From NCBI GenBank assembly GCA_022266195.1, contig WHVY01000006.1:2170001-2234000 (forward strand): a stretch of 64,000 nucleotides of DNA, written 5' to 3'. Below, one piece after another: positions 12,326 to 25,075 of the stretch. The first letter of the stretch is position 1. Each line of letters starts with the position of its first letter. A model generated the notes under the pieces. The model was not told the origin of the DNA and ran no database searches. It saw only the letters and a program-made list of their open reading frames with translations. Source of the stretch: Tetranychus cinnabarinus (Eukaryota; Arthropoda; Arachnida; Trombidiformes; Tetranychidae). Made by a program: the position numbers and the translations under genes.

Positions 12326-14155
12326 AATTGTAAAATTATACAATCACTAATTTGTAATCATCAATTCAATGCCGGTTAAAAACGGTAACAAAAATAGCAG
12401 TTTTCCTGGAAATCTATTACTCCTTGCTTTGTCATCATGGTTTTACAATTGAACTTGTTTATCTCGTTAATTTAGATTATCTTTGGATCATTCTGAATCG
12501 TAAATCCATAACTTTTTCAACCCGATATTGAATTGGCACATCAAGTTACATAAAATGAGATAGTTTTAGATGATTATCAAATAGTCATGAGATGATAAAA
12601 ATTTCAAGGATACAAAAATTCAGGGTTAAAATGGATTAATCACATTTATCACTTTTTTTTATCATTGAAAAACGCCGATATTTTGGTTCAATCAAAGTCT
12701 ATTTCATATTTTAACCGAAATCCTAGAATTTAAAATTTCCAATGATTCAAAATGAGTTTCCATTGCTAGGTCTCAGCCCAATATGTATTAATAGTTGCTT
12801 TTGATTAGCTAAATATAGTAAGGGTTTTATGCAGCTTTAACTCCAACAGAAAATAAAAATACAATTTCTTCATAAAGTTTATGGAATCTTGAATGGCTTC
12901 TGGAAAAATGAATAATTTGTCAATTGTAGCAGATCCTAGAGGACTTCTGGTGAGCTTAGTGAACAAATTTGACTCCGGGTAACATCTCTTGAAATGAAAT
13001 CAAATTTAGGTGAGATACTTTTTAGGTTCCATTTGATTCACTTTAACCAAAGGAGTAATTCAACCAAATGATGAGCTGTTTCTATCTAATCTTGTAAAAT
13101 CAATTTATATCAACTTGCATCACAGATGAATCGATATGTTGGCCTTTGTTTGGTTCGAAGCAGGTATAAGTTTCAAAAGTTTAATCTCAACACTTGATAA
13201 AAATCTTGTAGATTTATAATACAGATTAAAAACTTTGGACCAAATAAGAAATGTACAGCATCTACATCCATACAAATATAGACAAAATACATCCAATTAA
13301 GGTGATTGTAATGTAATAAATTGCACTAAAACACAAAAATACAGGAAATGTTGAACATTTTATTTACATTGTATTTATAACTGTAACTCAAAGAGTAGAG
13401 AGTTACATCAAAGAGCATAATGTTTTGTTTAACATGATTGGAGTTTTTATTTGGCGCTCAGTTTGAAAGGATATTTTGTAAACAGCTGATCAAATTCTTG
13501 CTACTAACGTTGCAATTGCTGTGATCGTTAATTTAATTACATCGTTATCATGTTTTAATTTCTACCTTCAAATATTAATATTCTTCTTTTTATTGATTCA
13601 CAGTATCCAAAAAAAATAGATTGAAATGAAAATGAATGATTTTTCTCTGATCAACAGAAATGAAAGTTATTTTGAATCCTTTGTTACAATTTTTTTATCT
13701 TATCAAATATTTATCTCAATAAATTTAAAACTCCCCTATGCTCAATGAATGTGTTAATTAAATTAATGTGGGACCAATTATCAACTCTGCAATAGTGATC
13801 AGTATTACATCTGTATTGTTACGTTTTACTTATTTGTTTATTTCCTGATATAGTTCACCAGCTTGATTGGTTTGGTCATCGCAATCATCGGACGAAATGG
13901 TTAAACATCTTAATGAACCCGCAAAATTAGCAGTTTGTTGCAACCAAAAATAGTTGGATCATATTAGAGTTCAAGTTGAACACAAAGAGATACGTGTGGC
14001 AATCAATCAATACTTAAAATTGATCCAGGAATAATAAATTTTCCAGCTGTATATTAATTTTGCTTGTTGCAAAATTGTCATCTCAGTAAACCTTAACAGA
14101 TCTCCAAATCGCTATTAATCAATCTGATATTAATAATTGATCTCTGATTGTGACT
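12326..14155. other. Intergenic region
   Basis: About 1.8 kb without a supported gene. It holds the 3' UTR of the preceding gene and the upstream region of the SLC17-type gene. A tttggcgctc word occurs at about 13453-13462, one of several in this window placed upstream of genes. Confidence 0.5.
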
Positions 14156-15828
14156 ATGTTCAATAATAATCGTGATATTCAGCAAGAAAATATTTCCAAA
14201 TTCCGGTTCCGATGGATTATTTATCTGTTAACAGGTTTTACACTTTTCACCACAACTGCAGTTTCGTCGAGTTTAAGTTTGACCATTGTGGCCATGATGA
14301 AAAATGGTACTCACAATTCAACATCAGCCCTAGATTCAATAGACGATTTGCATGTTGATTGGAGCAATGTTGAAAAAGATCGAATGCTTCAAGCAATTTC
14401 ATGGGGATCTCTTGCCCTGGCTATTATTGGCGGACGAATTGCTGAAACGGTTGGACCTAGAATTGTAAATTTTGTCTCATTGATTTCAATTGGTGTTCTT
14501 AATTGCATTTATCCCACGGTGGCTTTAAAGAGTTATGTTGGAGCTTATGCTATAAGAATTGCTCAAGGTTTTTCCATCGGAATAACTGGTCCAGCAAATT
14601 ATGTCATTTTATCTTATTGGGCTCCTTACTTTGAGAAAACGGCTTCTAATGCCATTGTTAATTCATTGTGTTTTGCCGCAAATGCAGTTATCAATCCAGT
14701 TGTTGGTTTATTGGTCACTAGTACTTTTCTTCATGGTTGGCCATCAGTTTTTTACATCTTCGGTGGTGTTAATATTGCGTTAGCATTTATTTGGTTGATT
14801 GTTGCCCGAAATAAACCTGAAGACCACAGCTGGCTAACTCCATATGAAATTAATGAAATCACTTTGGCACGATCCAAAGGACAAAGTTTCTCGGTGAGAA
14901 TCCTATGCTCATACATGTGATTATTTTTCTAACAATCAAATATTTCTAGTCGAAATTGCCTTGGTTTTCCATGTTATCATCAATATCAGTGCTGGCTTAC
15001 CTTTTCGTTGGTTTCACTCATGGCTGGCTTATAGCTTTTGTCACCACTCAAGTTCCCTCTTTCTACAAAGATGTTTTCAACGTCTCTTTAAAACAGGTAA
15101 ATCCTTAATCCTAAATTTCCTGCACATTTTTATCATTTGAACGACTTCATCTAATGCTAATTTTGATGTTATTATTGATTTAGAATGGAATTATTTCATC
15201 GCTGCCTTGGATATTAAATATCATCGTAATTCTGTTTGCCGGTTTCTCTGTTGACAAATTGAGGCAACTGGAAAGATTTAATTTAACAAGACTTCGTAAA
15301 GGATACACTTTAGTAGGTGAGAGATGAAAATATTGGTCCATGTCCACTTTCGTGATTAATAAGACTAACATCTTTTCAGGTATCGGAATCTCATCATTAA
15401 CATTTCTTGGTGTAGCCTTTATTGGTGATAATACTACTGCTGCAGTCGCATTAATTACGCTAACTAAAGGAATTGGTGGTCTAAATATAGCTGGGGCTGG
15501 CTCTAACCAGCTTGACTTAAGTCCATCTTTTACTGGAACATTATCTGGACTTCTAGCAACCGTTTCAAGTATATCTCAGTTAGCTATGAATGAAGCAGTT
15601 GTTTGGATCGTTGGTAACACTGAATCACAGTCTAATTGGTACATCTTTTTTTATATTACTGCTGGTATTAGTCTACTTGGAGCCATCATTTACTGTCTTT
15701 TCGGATCGGCTGAGATTCAAAAATTTGACCCATGTTCATTACATTTATTGGTCCCTCGTTATTCACAGGATTCAAGCGATCAATCGTATGAAATTACCAA
15801 CGAATATTTTGTAGAAAGTTTTAGCTGA
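14156..15828 (+). CDS. SLC17-type MFS anion transporter
   Basis: Four exons (14156-14893, 14950-15096, 15184-15316, 15380-15828) join in phase to 488 residues, a normal length for the SLC17 family (sialin, vesicular glutamate and Na/phosphate cotransporter relatives). The start is the ATG at 14156; the frame is open two codons earlier, but with GTG. The N-terminus is a short cytosolic tail, then a first helix near residues 20-45, an extracellular loop with NGT and NST sequons, and about eleven further helices. Family-like features are the gly-rich segment after helix 2 (GGRIAETVGPRI) and the helix-4 region AIRIAQGFSIGITGP. Family members move organic or inorganic anions, often coupled to H+ or Na+; the substrate cannot be read here. 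It is probably one of the expanded arthropod sialin-like paralogs rather than a vesicular glutamate transporter. Introns are 56, 87 and 63 bp. Confidence 0.88.
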
Positions 15829-16296
15829 TCTAATGGCTGATTCATCCTGATTATTACATTCACACACATTACTCATCATACAACCATCATTGCTTCTTTA
15901 AATGGATGATAAGCATTCTTTTGCTCAAACCAGGTTGATTGCAAAAAATGTTTATTTTATAACAGCTATTGATTTACAGCAAGACGAATGATAAAAATAC
16001 TTGATGATTTAATGATATTATTTTCAATATCTATGACAATTTGATTTTATCGATAAACTCACAGGTAATTAAACGAAAAATTAATTTATATGACATATTA
16101 GATCTAAATTACTGTAAACAAAAAATCTGTTCACAGTCAATTCAAATTACTATACATCACACATATACATTTGTACATTCAGTAACTTGCCAAATAATGT
16201 ACATTATCCAATATAATAATATCAAGCAATTTTCAGCTTCACTTCTTTAAAATCGTCTTTTTCATCCAGTAAACGAACAACAAAACGACCAATAAA
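15829..16296. other. Convergent 3' flanks
   Basis: Between the stop of the transporter gene and the stop of the minus-strand gene at 16297. AT-rich, no gene seen. It should hold the 3' UTRs of both genes. Confidence 0.6.
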
Positions 16297-16860
16297 TCAC
16301 AGTGGACACATTTTTTCAGTTGAATTATTTTGATGATAATTTGATGTCTCAATCGGGTATCTCTCCACAATCCGATCGATGGTGGATAACAATTTAGCCA
16401 ATCGCTGGGAAAATATTGCCTGTAAAACTGTATGGTTGAATCGAGCCGAGTTTTTACCATCTAAATATGCAAAATTATCAGTTAAAAAGCCTGTAAACAA
16501 CCAGCCAGTTAAAGGAACCAGAATACAAGCTAAACTAACAACAATTATAATTGGAAGGATGTAGGGAAAGGTTGGATCGGTTAAAATCATCTCAATAAAT
16601 GATGGTTGCTCTTGTTCCTGCATTTCGTTCATCATGTTCATCATTTGATTCTTCATTGCCTCGGTCAGACCAGCTTTACCAGGTTTCTTTTTCATTCCAT
16701 AGGGCTTTTCATTGCCATAAATTCCTAAATCATAATTATCTTTATCTTTCCAAGGTTTTCCAGAACCTTTGCGGTCATATAGTGAGGCACCTAAACGCTG
16801 GTTGATTAAAGGTAAGTATTGATACATTGGTAGAGTAAAGCCAGGTTTTAGGACTATCAT
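16297..16860 (-). CDS. Orphan single-pass membrane protein
   Basis: Uninterrupted frame of 187 codons from the ATG at 16860; the frame closes upstream soon after, which favours this start, although a 5' non-coding exon is possible. The N-terminal ~95 residues are polar and basic with a KKKPGKAG segment, then a Met/Gln/Glu-rich stretch (about residues 70-90, likely helical). One strong transmembrane segment follows (about residues 100-127, starting PYILPIIIVV). The C-terminal ~60 residues are polar and carry an NHT sequon and a second NNS sequon. There is no cleavable signal peptide. I do not recognise the family. The frame is long for chance in such AT-rich DNA, and composition differs from the flanks, so I call it a gene with moderate confidence. 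Confidence 0.6.
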   Translation of the reverse strand: MIVLKPGFTLPMYQYLPLINQRLGASLYDRKGSGKPWKDKDNYDLGIYGNEKPYGMKKKPGKAGLTEAMKNQMMNMMNEMQEQEQPSFIEMILTDPTFPYILPIIIVVSLACILVPLTGWLFTGFLTDNFAYLDGKNSARFNHTVLQAIFSQRLAKLLSTIDRIVERYPIETSNYHQNNSTEKMCPL

Positions 16861-18101
16861 CTTCAATAGTCAGTTGAAATTGGAGTTATCCAATTTGTAT
16901 TTTCAATCTTACACTAACTTCACATCATGAGATCACATATTTGAATAAATATCACCGGTGTTATAAGATACACGATAATTTGATGAAGCTTAACAATATA
17001 ATTTGATAATTTTCCATTGTTAATTGGAGTCCAAAAAACTACACAGACTTATTGTTTAAAGCACAGATGACGCTTGAATCACTTTAAATAAAATTATAAA
17101 TGGCAAATCATCATTTAACTAATCATATTTCACTAGTTAATCTTGTAATACTAAGACAATTTACTCATTCAATGTAATTTTAGTTCAGTTTCAAACAGCT
17201 TTGCCAGCAAAAATTGATATTTCAATCTTGTAAAGCAAATAAAAATAATAAAACTTTACTTGTAGACAAGTTGATATTTTTGTCTTTAGCAAGTTAATCA
17301 AACTAGAAACAGTTTTTTTAGTTAATTGTTTTAATCAGATCCACACCTTTTATTGTCAATGTTCAGGAAATGAAAAATTTTACTTTTAATTGTCTTCTTA
17401 CTTGTTTGACATTCAAAAACTAAAGCAGGGTAATCGAGATTGGATTGTATTCAACTTTAATTCAGCATATTTGGTTTGTTTGGGTTTAAATTTTCCAATG
17501 ATTCATCTAACATTGTAAATAAGGGTTGTAATTATTCAATCAAAGGGCAATCAATGAATCAAAATTTATTTTTTTTGTAATTAATACATAGACATGCTTA
17601 ATGAATATTACATGTAAGCTAAAGTGTAGCTTGTATAACAGCTATTTTTGCCATAAGTCTCTGTATAACACTGAACATTGGCTCTGAAATCAACAAATAG
17701 TTTGAAATATCCATTATCTTTCAATCTGATATTACATTTTCAACTCTGTTTGATCTTTTGATTGACTCTTGTGCAAATCTAATAGTTAATTGTTCTCACT
17801 AGTCGTTTTAATAAGTGATAAGAGCTTACATGTGTGCCTTATCTTATGCTACAACTTGTACTTGGTAGGTACAATAAAATTTGACTTCACACTAAAATCA
17901 CCCTTTGAAGATATGTATTTGAATTAAGTGTCTCTTTCAGTCCTGAAGTAATTGAAATTTGCTTCTGTTACTCAAATCAGTTCAATTTAAAGTGAGATAA
18001 ATTGGAGCCAAGTTCAAACAAGTTGGTCTATAAGCTTGGTATCCAACTGCAAGTTGTTATAAACAAACTCCTGTCAAGATTGTTCACCTTCTAACTCAAT
18101 C
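16861..18101. other. Intergenic region
   Basis: About 1.2 kb of AT-rich DNA between divergent genes. No exon or repeat recognised. It presumably contains the promoters of the orphan membrane protein (minus strand) and the HRG1-like gene (plus strand). Confidence 0.5.
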
Positions 18102-18792
18102 ATGGGAAAGGCCTTAAGAATTGTTCAAACCGTTTCATCTTCCATTACCTTTGCCTATGGTTTGGGAATATTTGGATGGTTCCTATCTAAACATAACATC
18201 AACTCTGCAGTTTGGGCCTTACTGCTTGGTTAGTTGTCATCTCTATTGTTTATCTGTTTTAATGTGACTACAGTTATTTGTTTCATTCAACTTGGTGATT
18301 ATAATTGTTCACACAGTTTATTTATGATTTATTTACAGGTTTATCATCTGGAGCTGTACTTCATCTTAATGTGCTTTTAATTAGGAAAACAATTCTTAAT
18401 TGGTATGGCAAGAAATCATTTAGGATATTTAAGGCGATTGGAGTTTTACTCAGTCTTGCTGCTATTGCTGCTGCTGTTACCTATTACTATCTAGCCATTA
18501 GCAAGAAACAAAGTAAGTTGATATTCATTCATGATACCAATTTCAACCTTTATGAGAATGAATTTTCAGTCTCATAACTATAGATTCTGATGACAAGCTG
18601 TTAAAATTAACACTTATTTTTCAATTTCTTACAGAATTTAACTTGTTAACCTTTTATACAAGCGGTACTTTATCCTTGATGACGCTCAAAGGATCATTGG
18701 GCTTATTTTTTATTAGTCGCAATCAAATCCGCATTATCAAAGAAGATTCAACAATCAATGGAATTGATACAATAAATACAAATTTCGCCTAA
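18102..18792 (+). CDS. HRG1-like haem transporter (SLC48A1 family)
   Basis: Three exons (18102-18228, 18339-18512, 18635-18792) join in phase to 152 residues, close to the ~146 of vertebrate SLC48A1. Four hydrophobic segments fit the family topology. Similarity to HRG1 was judged by eye: a conserved-looking helix-2 end with His (VLHLNVL), the following basic loop with a Trp-Tyr pair, the helix-3 block ending in LAISKKQ (compare the LAITRHQ of HRG1), and a last helix with a Lys in the middle. HRG1 proteins move haem out of endosomes and lysosomes into the cytosol. The His in helix 2 matches a position reported as a haem ligand in HRG1 proteins; the C-terminal aromatic/basic motif is only partly kept. 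Start is the first ATG of the frame. The donor of intron 1 is the weaker gttagt. Confidence 0.62.
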
Positions 18793-19450
18793 TACTTTGA
18801 TGATAATTGCTCAGGTAACTGGAAAATCTGAGAGAGTCGATTAGATTGATCAATTATGTTAAATTTTTCTTGTGAATAATTTACAAATGTATCCCAAAGA
18901 TGTTAAATTTGTTCATAAAAGTTATGGTTTTATTATCTTATATTCAATATACAGATGATTTTAACAATTAAAAATCATTTGAATTTTAGATTTAGATTTA
19001 TTTTCAATCGATAAATCAGTATTTTCATTAAAAATAACAAAAAGACAGTAAATTCAAAGATAAAGGCAATCATGCATAATTACGAGTAAATATCATGCAA
19101 ACAAACTCAACCTTTAGCAGTTATTTTGATAATCTAATCGATATTTGACTCTGAAATCTACAAAAATTAAATGATGGAATTGAATAATTTTTTGGAAATT
19201 CTTTCCATCTTTCTTTTAGCTTTGAATATTGGTTGTTAGCCAAGTTGTTTAATTAAATTGATAATACGTTTTGTTATAGTCGAATGATAATCAAAATGTG
19301 TAACGCTATTGCATTCATAAAAAATGCGAGAACAATTGAGGTTTGTTTATAATATAATTTATTCAATTGTCAGAATTAAATTAAACACAGAAAGGAATCC
19401 AAAAGTAACAGGAAAATTAGAAACAAAGGATATCTAGCCAAATGTTAGCA
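18793..19450. other. Convergent 3' flanks
   Basis: 3' region between the HRG1-like gene and the DDX31 gene. AT-rich with no supported gene. Confidence 0.6.
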
Positions 19451-21799
19451 TCAAGTTTTACGCTTCTTTGATGATATACCACTATCAAACTCGGAAGCTC
19501 TCATTTCAACGGGCAGTCCACGTTTAGGATCACGGCACTCTTTATTATAAGGATTAAGACGACGATAGGTTCTAAGTTGGGTTTGTTTATAAGTGAAGGC
19601 TGCAGCACCAAGATCTTTAGGAGAGTCATGAAGCAGGAAACTCGTAGCTATATGTCCAATGTGAAGCTCTTTGAATGGAAGATTAGTTCTTGTCTCTCTT
19701 GGATAAGAAGCATAAGCACGCAAAAAGGCCAGAAAAGCTTTTTTGGCTAAATTTAGTAAACATTCATCTTCGTAAAGAGCTTTCTCCAAGTCTTGTTGTA
19801 ATTTTGCTGCATATTCTCGAGGATTGCGAGTTCCTAAAAATTTTCCTTCAAGTCGAACCAACAACAGAGTTTTTATTAAATCTTCCAAAGACGTTTCACT
19901 GAAATTTATTTGCAACGCATCTTGGAGAAGATTCAAGAATCCTGTTTCTGCAGGAAGTAGAAAAAGAAGAGCATCTCCTTTAGCACCAATTCTAGCAGTT
20001 CGTCCAACTCGATGAACAAAGTCGCCAATTTTGGATGGACAACTGTATTGGATGATCCAATCCACTAGAGGCAAGTCTAGTCCACGAGCAGCAACATCAG
20101 TGCATAGGAGGATTCCAGCAGGAATTGATTGAAATGAATTAAAAACTGACATTCGATCTTTTTGTTCCATGTTACCATGAAGTCGAAAGAATTTAACTGG
20201 TGTCAGTTGACTTTTTTCTAGCAAAGGTGAGAAGAGTTTAGTGAATATACCATGGTGAAAATCAACAGAGTCTTGAGTTGACATGAAAATCAGTGCTTTC
20301 AATTTTCTCTTTGAAATTTGATCAACTATAAATGAACAAAGAGATATAAGACGTAGTTTTGCAGGCACAACGATATAATGTAAATCCAACTGTGGAGGTA
20401 GAGCGTATTTTTCTATGTCATCCTGCGAATCACAGAGATCGATCAATTGTGGGTCGGTAAGAGTCATTCCGGCAAGATCTTGAACACTGCTGGATAATGT
20501 TGCAGAGAGTAGAACACATTGTGGCCGTGTTTCACATTCGTCTTTAAGGTGATCAATTATTTTGCTAAGTGATTCCTCAAAACCTTGCTCATGTAAGCGA
20601 TCAGCTTCGTCGATTACAAAATATTGAACTTTATTGAATTTCAAATTTTTCGTAGTTTCCATGTGGTCAATTAAACGTCCAGGTGTTGAAACTAAAATTG
20701 TTATGCCTTTACGTATTCGACTTTTCTCCGACTTCTTTTTTTCACCACCCATTAAGCATCCAGGTACCAACCATGTGAATGACTTAAGAGAAATAATAAA
20801 AATTATTAATAAATTATTGCCAAATTAGCAAAGATCTATGATCTAACTTACCCTGCAGAGATCAGCAAGAGTATTAAAACATTGAGCTACGAGTTCCCGC
20901 GTTGGTACGATTATTAAACAATGTATCCCGTCACTTCTTTGCAATTTGGGTTCTATAGATTGTAGTTTCTGAACAATCGGTACAAGGTATGATAATGTTT
21001 TACCTGATCCTGTGGCTGATTTGATTAAGCAGTCTTTTCCACTAACTAATGGAGGAATGGCTGATTGTTGCACTCTTGTCATTTCTTCAACGTTCAAACG
21101 ACTTTTGAGACAAGAAACTAGATGTGGATGAAGATCTTTGAAGTCTGCAAATTTTTTCTTTGAGAAGAGCAATTCTTTAACAGGTTTTACTTTTTTTCTG
21201 GTCAAAAAAAGAAAGAAACGAAAGTTAAAAATCAATATGATTAAAGTAACTCAAAATACATACAAATTAATGATTGGCGTCTCTGGATTATTCGAAAACA
21301 ATGAAGGTACAAATGTTTTACCATCCTTAGTAACTTTAAAAACGTTGGATTTTTCGTGTGAATTACCATTGTATTTACGTTTTTGTCCCCGATCAAAAAA
21401 ATCATCATCAACGTCGTCATGTTCAGGAACCTTGGCAGGCTTTGTAAATTTCTCACCAGATCTTCCTTTTAAATTCTTTCTCTTTTTCAATTGATTGAAC
21501 TCCTCGTCCAGTTCATCAAAATCATTGGAAGATTTAGTTTCTTTTTTAATGGGCTTCTCTTCCTTCTTGTCATCCTTTTTCACCTTTTTGGAAGCTTCAT
21601 TCAAATCAATTCCACTATAGAACTCATCCAGAAGTATTTTGTTTTTCTTGCTTGCAGCTTTAGCGGCATGATCAACTGGAGGAGCAAAATTCAATGCTCG
21701 TTTACCTCGTACTTTCTTCTTAACTGTCTGTTGAAGCCTTTTAGGTCCACTTTTAGTTATATTTAATTCAATAGAAGTTGGCAATTCGTCGTCCATCAT
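19451..21799 (-). CDS. DDX31: DEAD-box RNA helicase DDX31/Dbp7
   Basis: Three exons on the minus strand (21799-21264, 21197-20852, 20782-19451) give 737 residues. The start is the first of two adjacent ATGs at 21799. The N-terminal ~170 residues are Lys-rich and low in complexity, as in nucleolar helicases. Helicase motifs in order: ATGSGKT (240-246), PTREL (277-281), TPGR, DEAD (352-355), SAT (387-389), TDVAARGLDLP and HRVGRTAR. The segment WLVPGCLMGGEKKKSEK is diagnostic of the DDX31/Dbp7 branch, and the C-terminal block with AFLAFLRAYASYP and KELHIGHIA matches the family's C-terminal domain. The protein acts in the nucleolus in early large-subunit (60S) ribosome assembly. All core catalytic residues are present. 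The gene lies head to head with PTPS, 713 bp apart. Confidence 0.95.
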
Positions 21800-22512
21800 G
21801 TCACTTAAATTAGATAAAATGTGAAATAAAAAACACGTGTGTTTAAAATGAAAAACAAATTCATTTCCAAAACAAAGTAGTAGCGTCACCTATAGTTTCT
21901 TTTCCTAACAAATATGAGCAGCTGATCGTTTAAATCGTAATGATTTACGACTAATAAGGCTTATTGAATAAGCTATTTAACTTATCATTCCGTTTAACTT
22001 TAATTTACCCAAATTATTGACTCATCCATTCCAAAACTAATTGTATTAAATTACACTCATTGTTAGTTTTGTTAAGCTAAAAAAACTATTTACATCAACA
22101 AGTTTATTAAATATTGATTATTTTTTCTTGGATAAAATCAATTCTCCAATATTCAATAATTACTGTGATTGGCGCTCTTTCTTCAGTCTCGAACTTAATA
22201 ATCTTTATGGAAAAAAATAAAGTAAGTAAATTATTTTTAATGTTGAATTTCCATCTTCAAGTGAAATAATGTCAATAAGACATCCATTCATATTAATGTT
22301 TGACCTTATTCACATTATCTTATCCTATGTTATGTAATTTTATTCAATATGGATTCATTTTTCCCCTTATATTTCTTACTATTCTTCCAGTATGGATAAA
22401 TATTTAGTCGATTAAAAACAAGTCCATTCCTGTTGTGTGACTGTCAAGAGCATTTAATATAAAACATTCCAGATTTCTTGGATCTCGTATTAACCACGAA
22501 AAATCTCATATA
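21800..22512. promoter_or_regulatory. Shared upstream region of DDX31 and PTPS
   Basis: 713 bp separate the two divergent start codons, so both promoters lie here. A ttggcgctc word at 22169-22177 resembles an E2F-type site and recurs upstream of other genes in the window. No TATA box can be assigned with confidence in such AT-rich DNA. Confidence 0.5.
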
Positions 22513-22953
22513 ATGGACAAAAAATATTTGCCAGTCGTTTATTTAACAAAGAAAGTTTCTTTCAGTGCTGCTCATCGTTTACATTCAAGTAAATTAGACG
22601 AGAATGCTAACCGAACAATTTTTGGAAAGTGCAATAATCCAAATGGTCATGGACACAACTATCGAGTTGAAGTTACCCTTAAAGGACCTGTTGATGCAGA
22701 AACAGGGATGCTCATCAATTTAACTTTACTCAAGAAAATTATCGGACAAGTTATTGATACTTTGGATCATAAATTTATCGACCGAGATGTGCCATATTTC
22801 AGTGATTACGGAAAAGTGTCAACAGTGGAAAATATTGCAGTTTATCTTTATGATTATATTAAGGAAAATTTACCTCGAGACATACTCTATTCAGTTATCG
22901 TTCATGAAACAGATGATAATGTGGTTGAATATCGTGGCGAGAAGAATCATTAA
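22513..22953 (+). CDS. PTS: 6-pyruvoyl-tetrahydropterin synthase
   Basis: Intronless 146-codon gene, the full length of animal PTPS. It converts 7,8-dihydroneopterin triphosphate to 6-pyruvoyl-tetrahydropterin, the second step of tetrahydrobiopterin synthesis (cofactor for aromatic amino acid hydroxylases and nitric oxide synthase). Key residues are visible: the zinc-binding histidines His21, His46 and His48 (FSAAHRLH and GHGHNY), the catalytic Cys40 in FGKCNNPNG, the Asp85-His86 pair, and a late Glu in VHETDDNVVE. The STVEN segment (103-107) matches the pterin-binding region. Start is the ATG at 22513, directly before the conserved core. It is followed by an aataaa at about 23114 and then by the large repeat array. 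Confidence 0.96.
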   Translation: MDKKYLPVVYLTKKVSFSAAHRLHSSKLDENANRTIFGKCNNPNGHGHNYRVEVTLKGPVDAETGMLINLTLLKKIIGQVIDTLDHKFIDRDVPYFSDYGKVSTVENIAVYLYDYIKENLPRDILYSVIVHETDDNVVEYRGEKNH

Positions 22954-25075
22954 TGTCTATTTACAGTATTAATCCTCCGTTGGTGGTAATCTTTTATTGC
23001 AACAATTATGAATAATTATTCAACTTTTATCGTGATAAACATAAAACTCAATGTTAAAACACACTTTTGTTTTTTTAATGAAATGTCAAGACCATTTATT
23101 CGTTATGTTTCAATTTAGTGAAAAATAAATATTGTTTATTGACTACACTAATGTGGTTGATCTATTTTCTCTCATCGTTTCTTTAATCAGAATGAAGTAC
23201 CGAATCGACCTTTTTTCAATGTTTTGATTTTATTAATTTAAGCTCTTAGCTCATAACAATAATGTGGAAACTCCAATTTCTAGGGTTGTTATTAAAAATA
23301 CACAATTGTCGCATTTATGCACAAATTGACACAAATGGGCAACAACGGTTAAAAATTCAATCTTTTACAAATTGAGACTCTGTTTGGTTTGTAGGGACAT
23401 GAAAACTGAATCCATGAATCCATTTGTGCGATTTAAAAATTTCTCCGCTGAACAGTTTTCGAGAAAATCGGGTTCGAAATTGAAATTTTAAAACTCTGTT
23501 CAATTATTCAGAATTTTTCCCTTTACTGATTTTCCTGATGTAAATTTTAATGGCTAACTAGAAAATGCCCTTATTTTTAGGAATAAAATTTTCTGTCTTC
23601 TGTAAACAGATAAGTTCGATTTTCAGTCAAATCGCTTTCTATGACCGTAAAAGTTAGTGAGCTGAAACTTATCATTTGTCCATAAAAATTGTTAACTCAC
23701 ATCATGGATGGAACACTTTTATCAATTTACATGTATTCCATAGAGTTTAATCAGCGTCAGGAGATGAGTCTAATATTAATAAGGCAATAAGTTTGTTACT
23801 AAAAAGACACATTTAACACAATTGTCACATTTATGCACAAATTAATACAAATACTGAAAAAATGGGCAAAAACGGGTAAAAATTATTTTCATGCAAGTTT
23901 AGACTCTGTTAGTTTGTAGAGACATAAAAACTGATTACATTTGTGTGATTTTTAAATTTCTCCGATCGACACTTGGCAAGAAAATCGAGTTCAAAGTTGA
24001 AACTTCGAGTGTCATTTGTCTGCTTATGGAAACAGATTTTTTCATGAAACTTATTTTTCTGATCTAACTTCTGATTTTTAACCAGAAAATGAACTTATTT
24101 TAAGAAATAAATTTTCTGCTTCTGAACAAATCGATAAGTTCGATTTTTAGTTAAACCTTCCGTATTCTATGGCCATCAGAGTTAGAGGACTAAAACTTAT
24201 AATTTTTCGCTAAAAATTGTAGGTACACATCACAGTTCTACAACTTTTCTCAATTCGTCGATAATTCTCTTGATTTTGGCCATTTGTCTAAATAGTTTGA
24301 ACCTCAATAGTTCGAGAATGGTAGCATTTACAATCGCCATTCTTTGATCAACCATTAGATTTTATTATAGACGATAGTATAATGAAATTTCAGATTATTC
24401 AAGAAACCAAAATCAAAGTTATAGCATTTTATTACTTTTGTTGTCCGATTTGATACATTCATTTGCTTTATTTACTCTTATGAAGGCGTAAAGTGAAGTA
24501 TAAAGGTGAATAGTTAAGAAAAGACAAATCTTATGAGGTTTTAGAAGAATATTCATCACTGAATGACTCATCTCAAATTTTCTTCGGTATTTAGTCATAT
24601 TATGTTATTACCAATAACAGAATCTAATGTTTAGTCAAAGAATTACGATGGTATGAGCTACCATTCTCGAAATAATCAGACTCAAACTTTTTAGGTCAAA
24701 GCCCAGAATCAAGAGAATCGTCCACAAATCGTGAAAATTTAAAAACTCATGATGTGTACCGGCGATTCTTATGGACTAATAATCAGTTTCAGTTCTCTGA
24801 GTCTTACGGTCACACAGAGAGATCGATTTGACTGAAAATCGAACTTGTCTATTTTTTCAGAAACAGAAAATTTTATTCCTTAAAATAAGTATATTTTCTA
24901 GTTGGCAATCAAAAGTTACATACGACAAATAAGTTTCATGAAAAAATTTTGTTCCATAATTGAACAAAAGACGATCGAAGTTTCAACTTCGAACTCGATT
25001 TTCTCAGAAACTGTTTGTCGAAGAAATTTAATAATCACACCAACGGACTCGGTTGCTCCGCTCGTACAATAGTGA

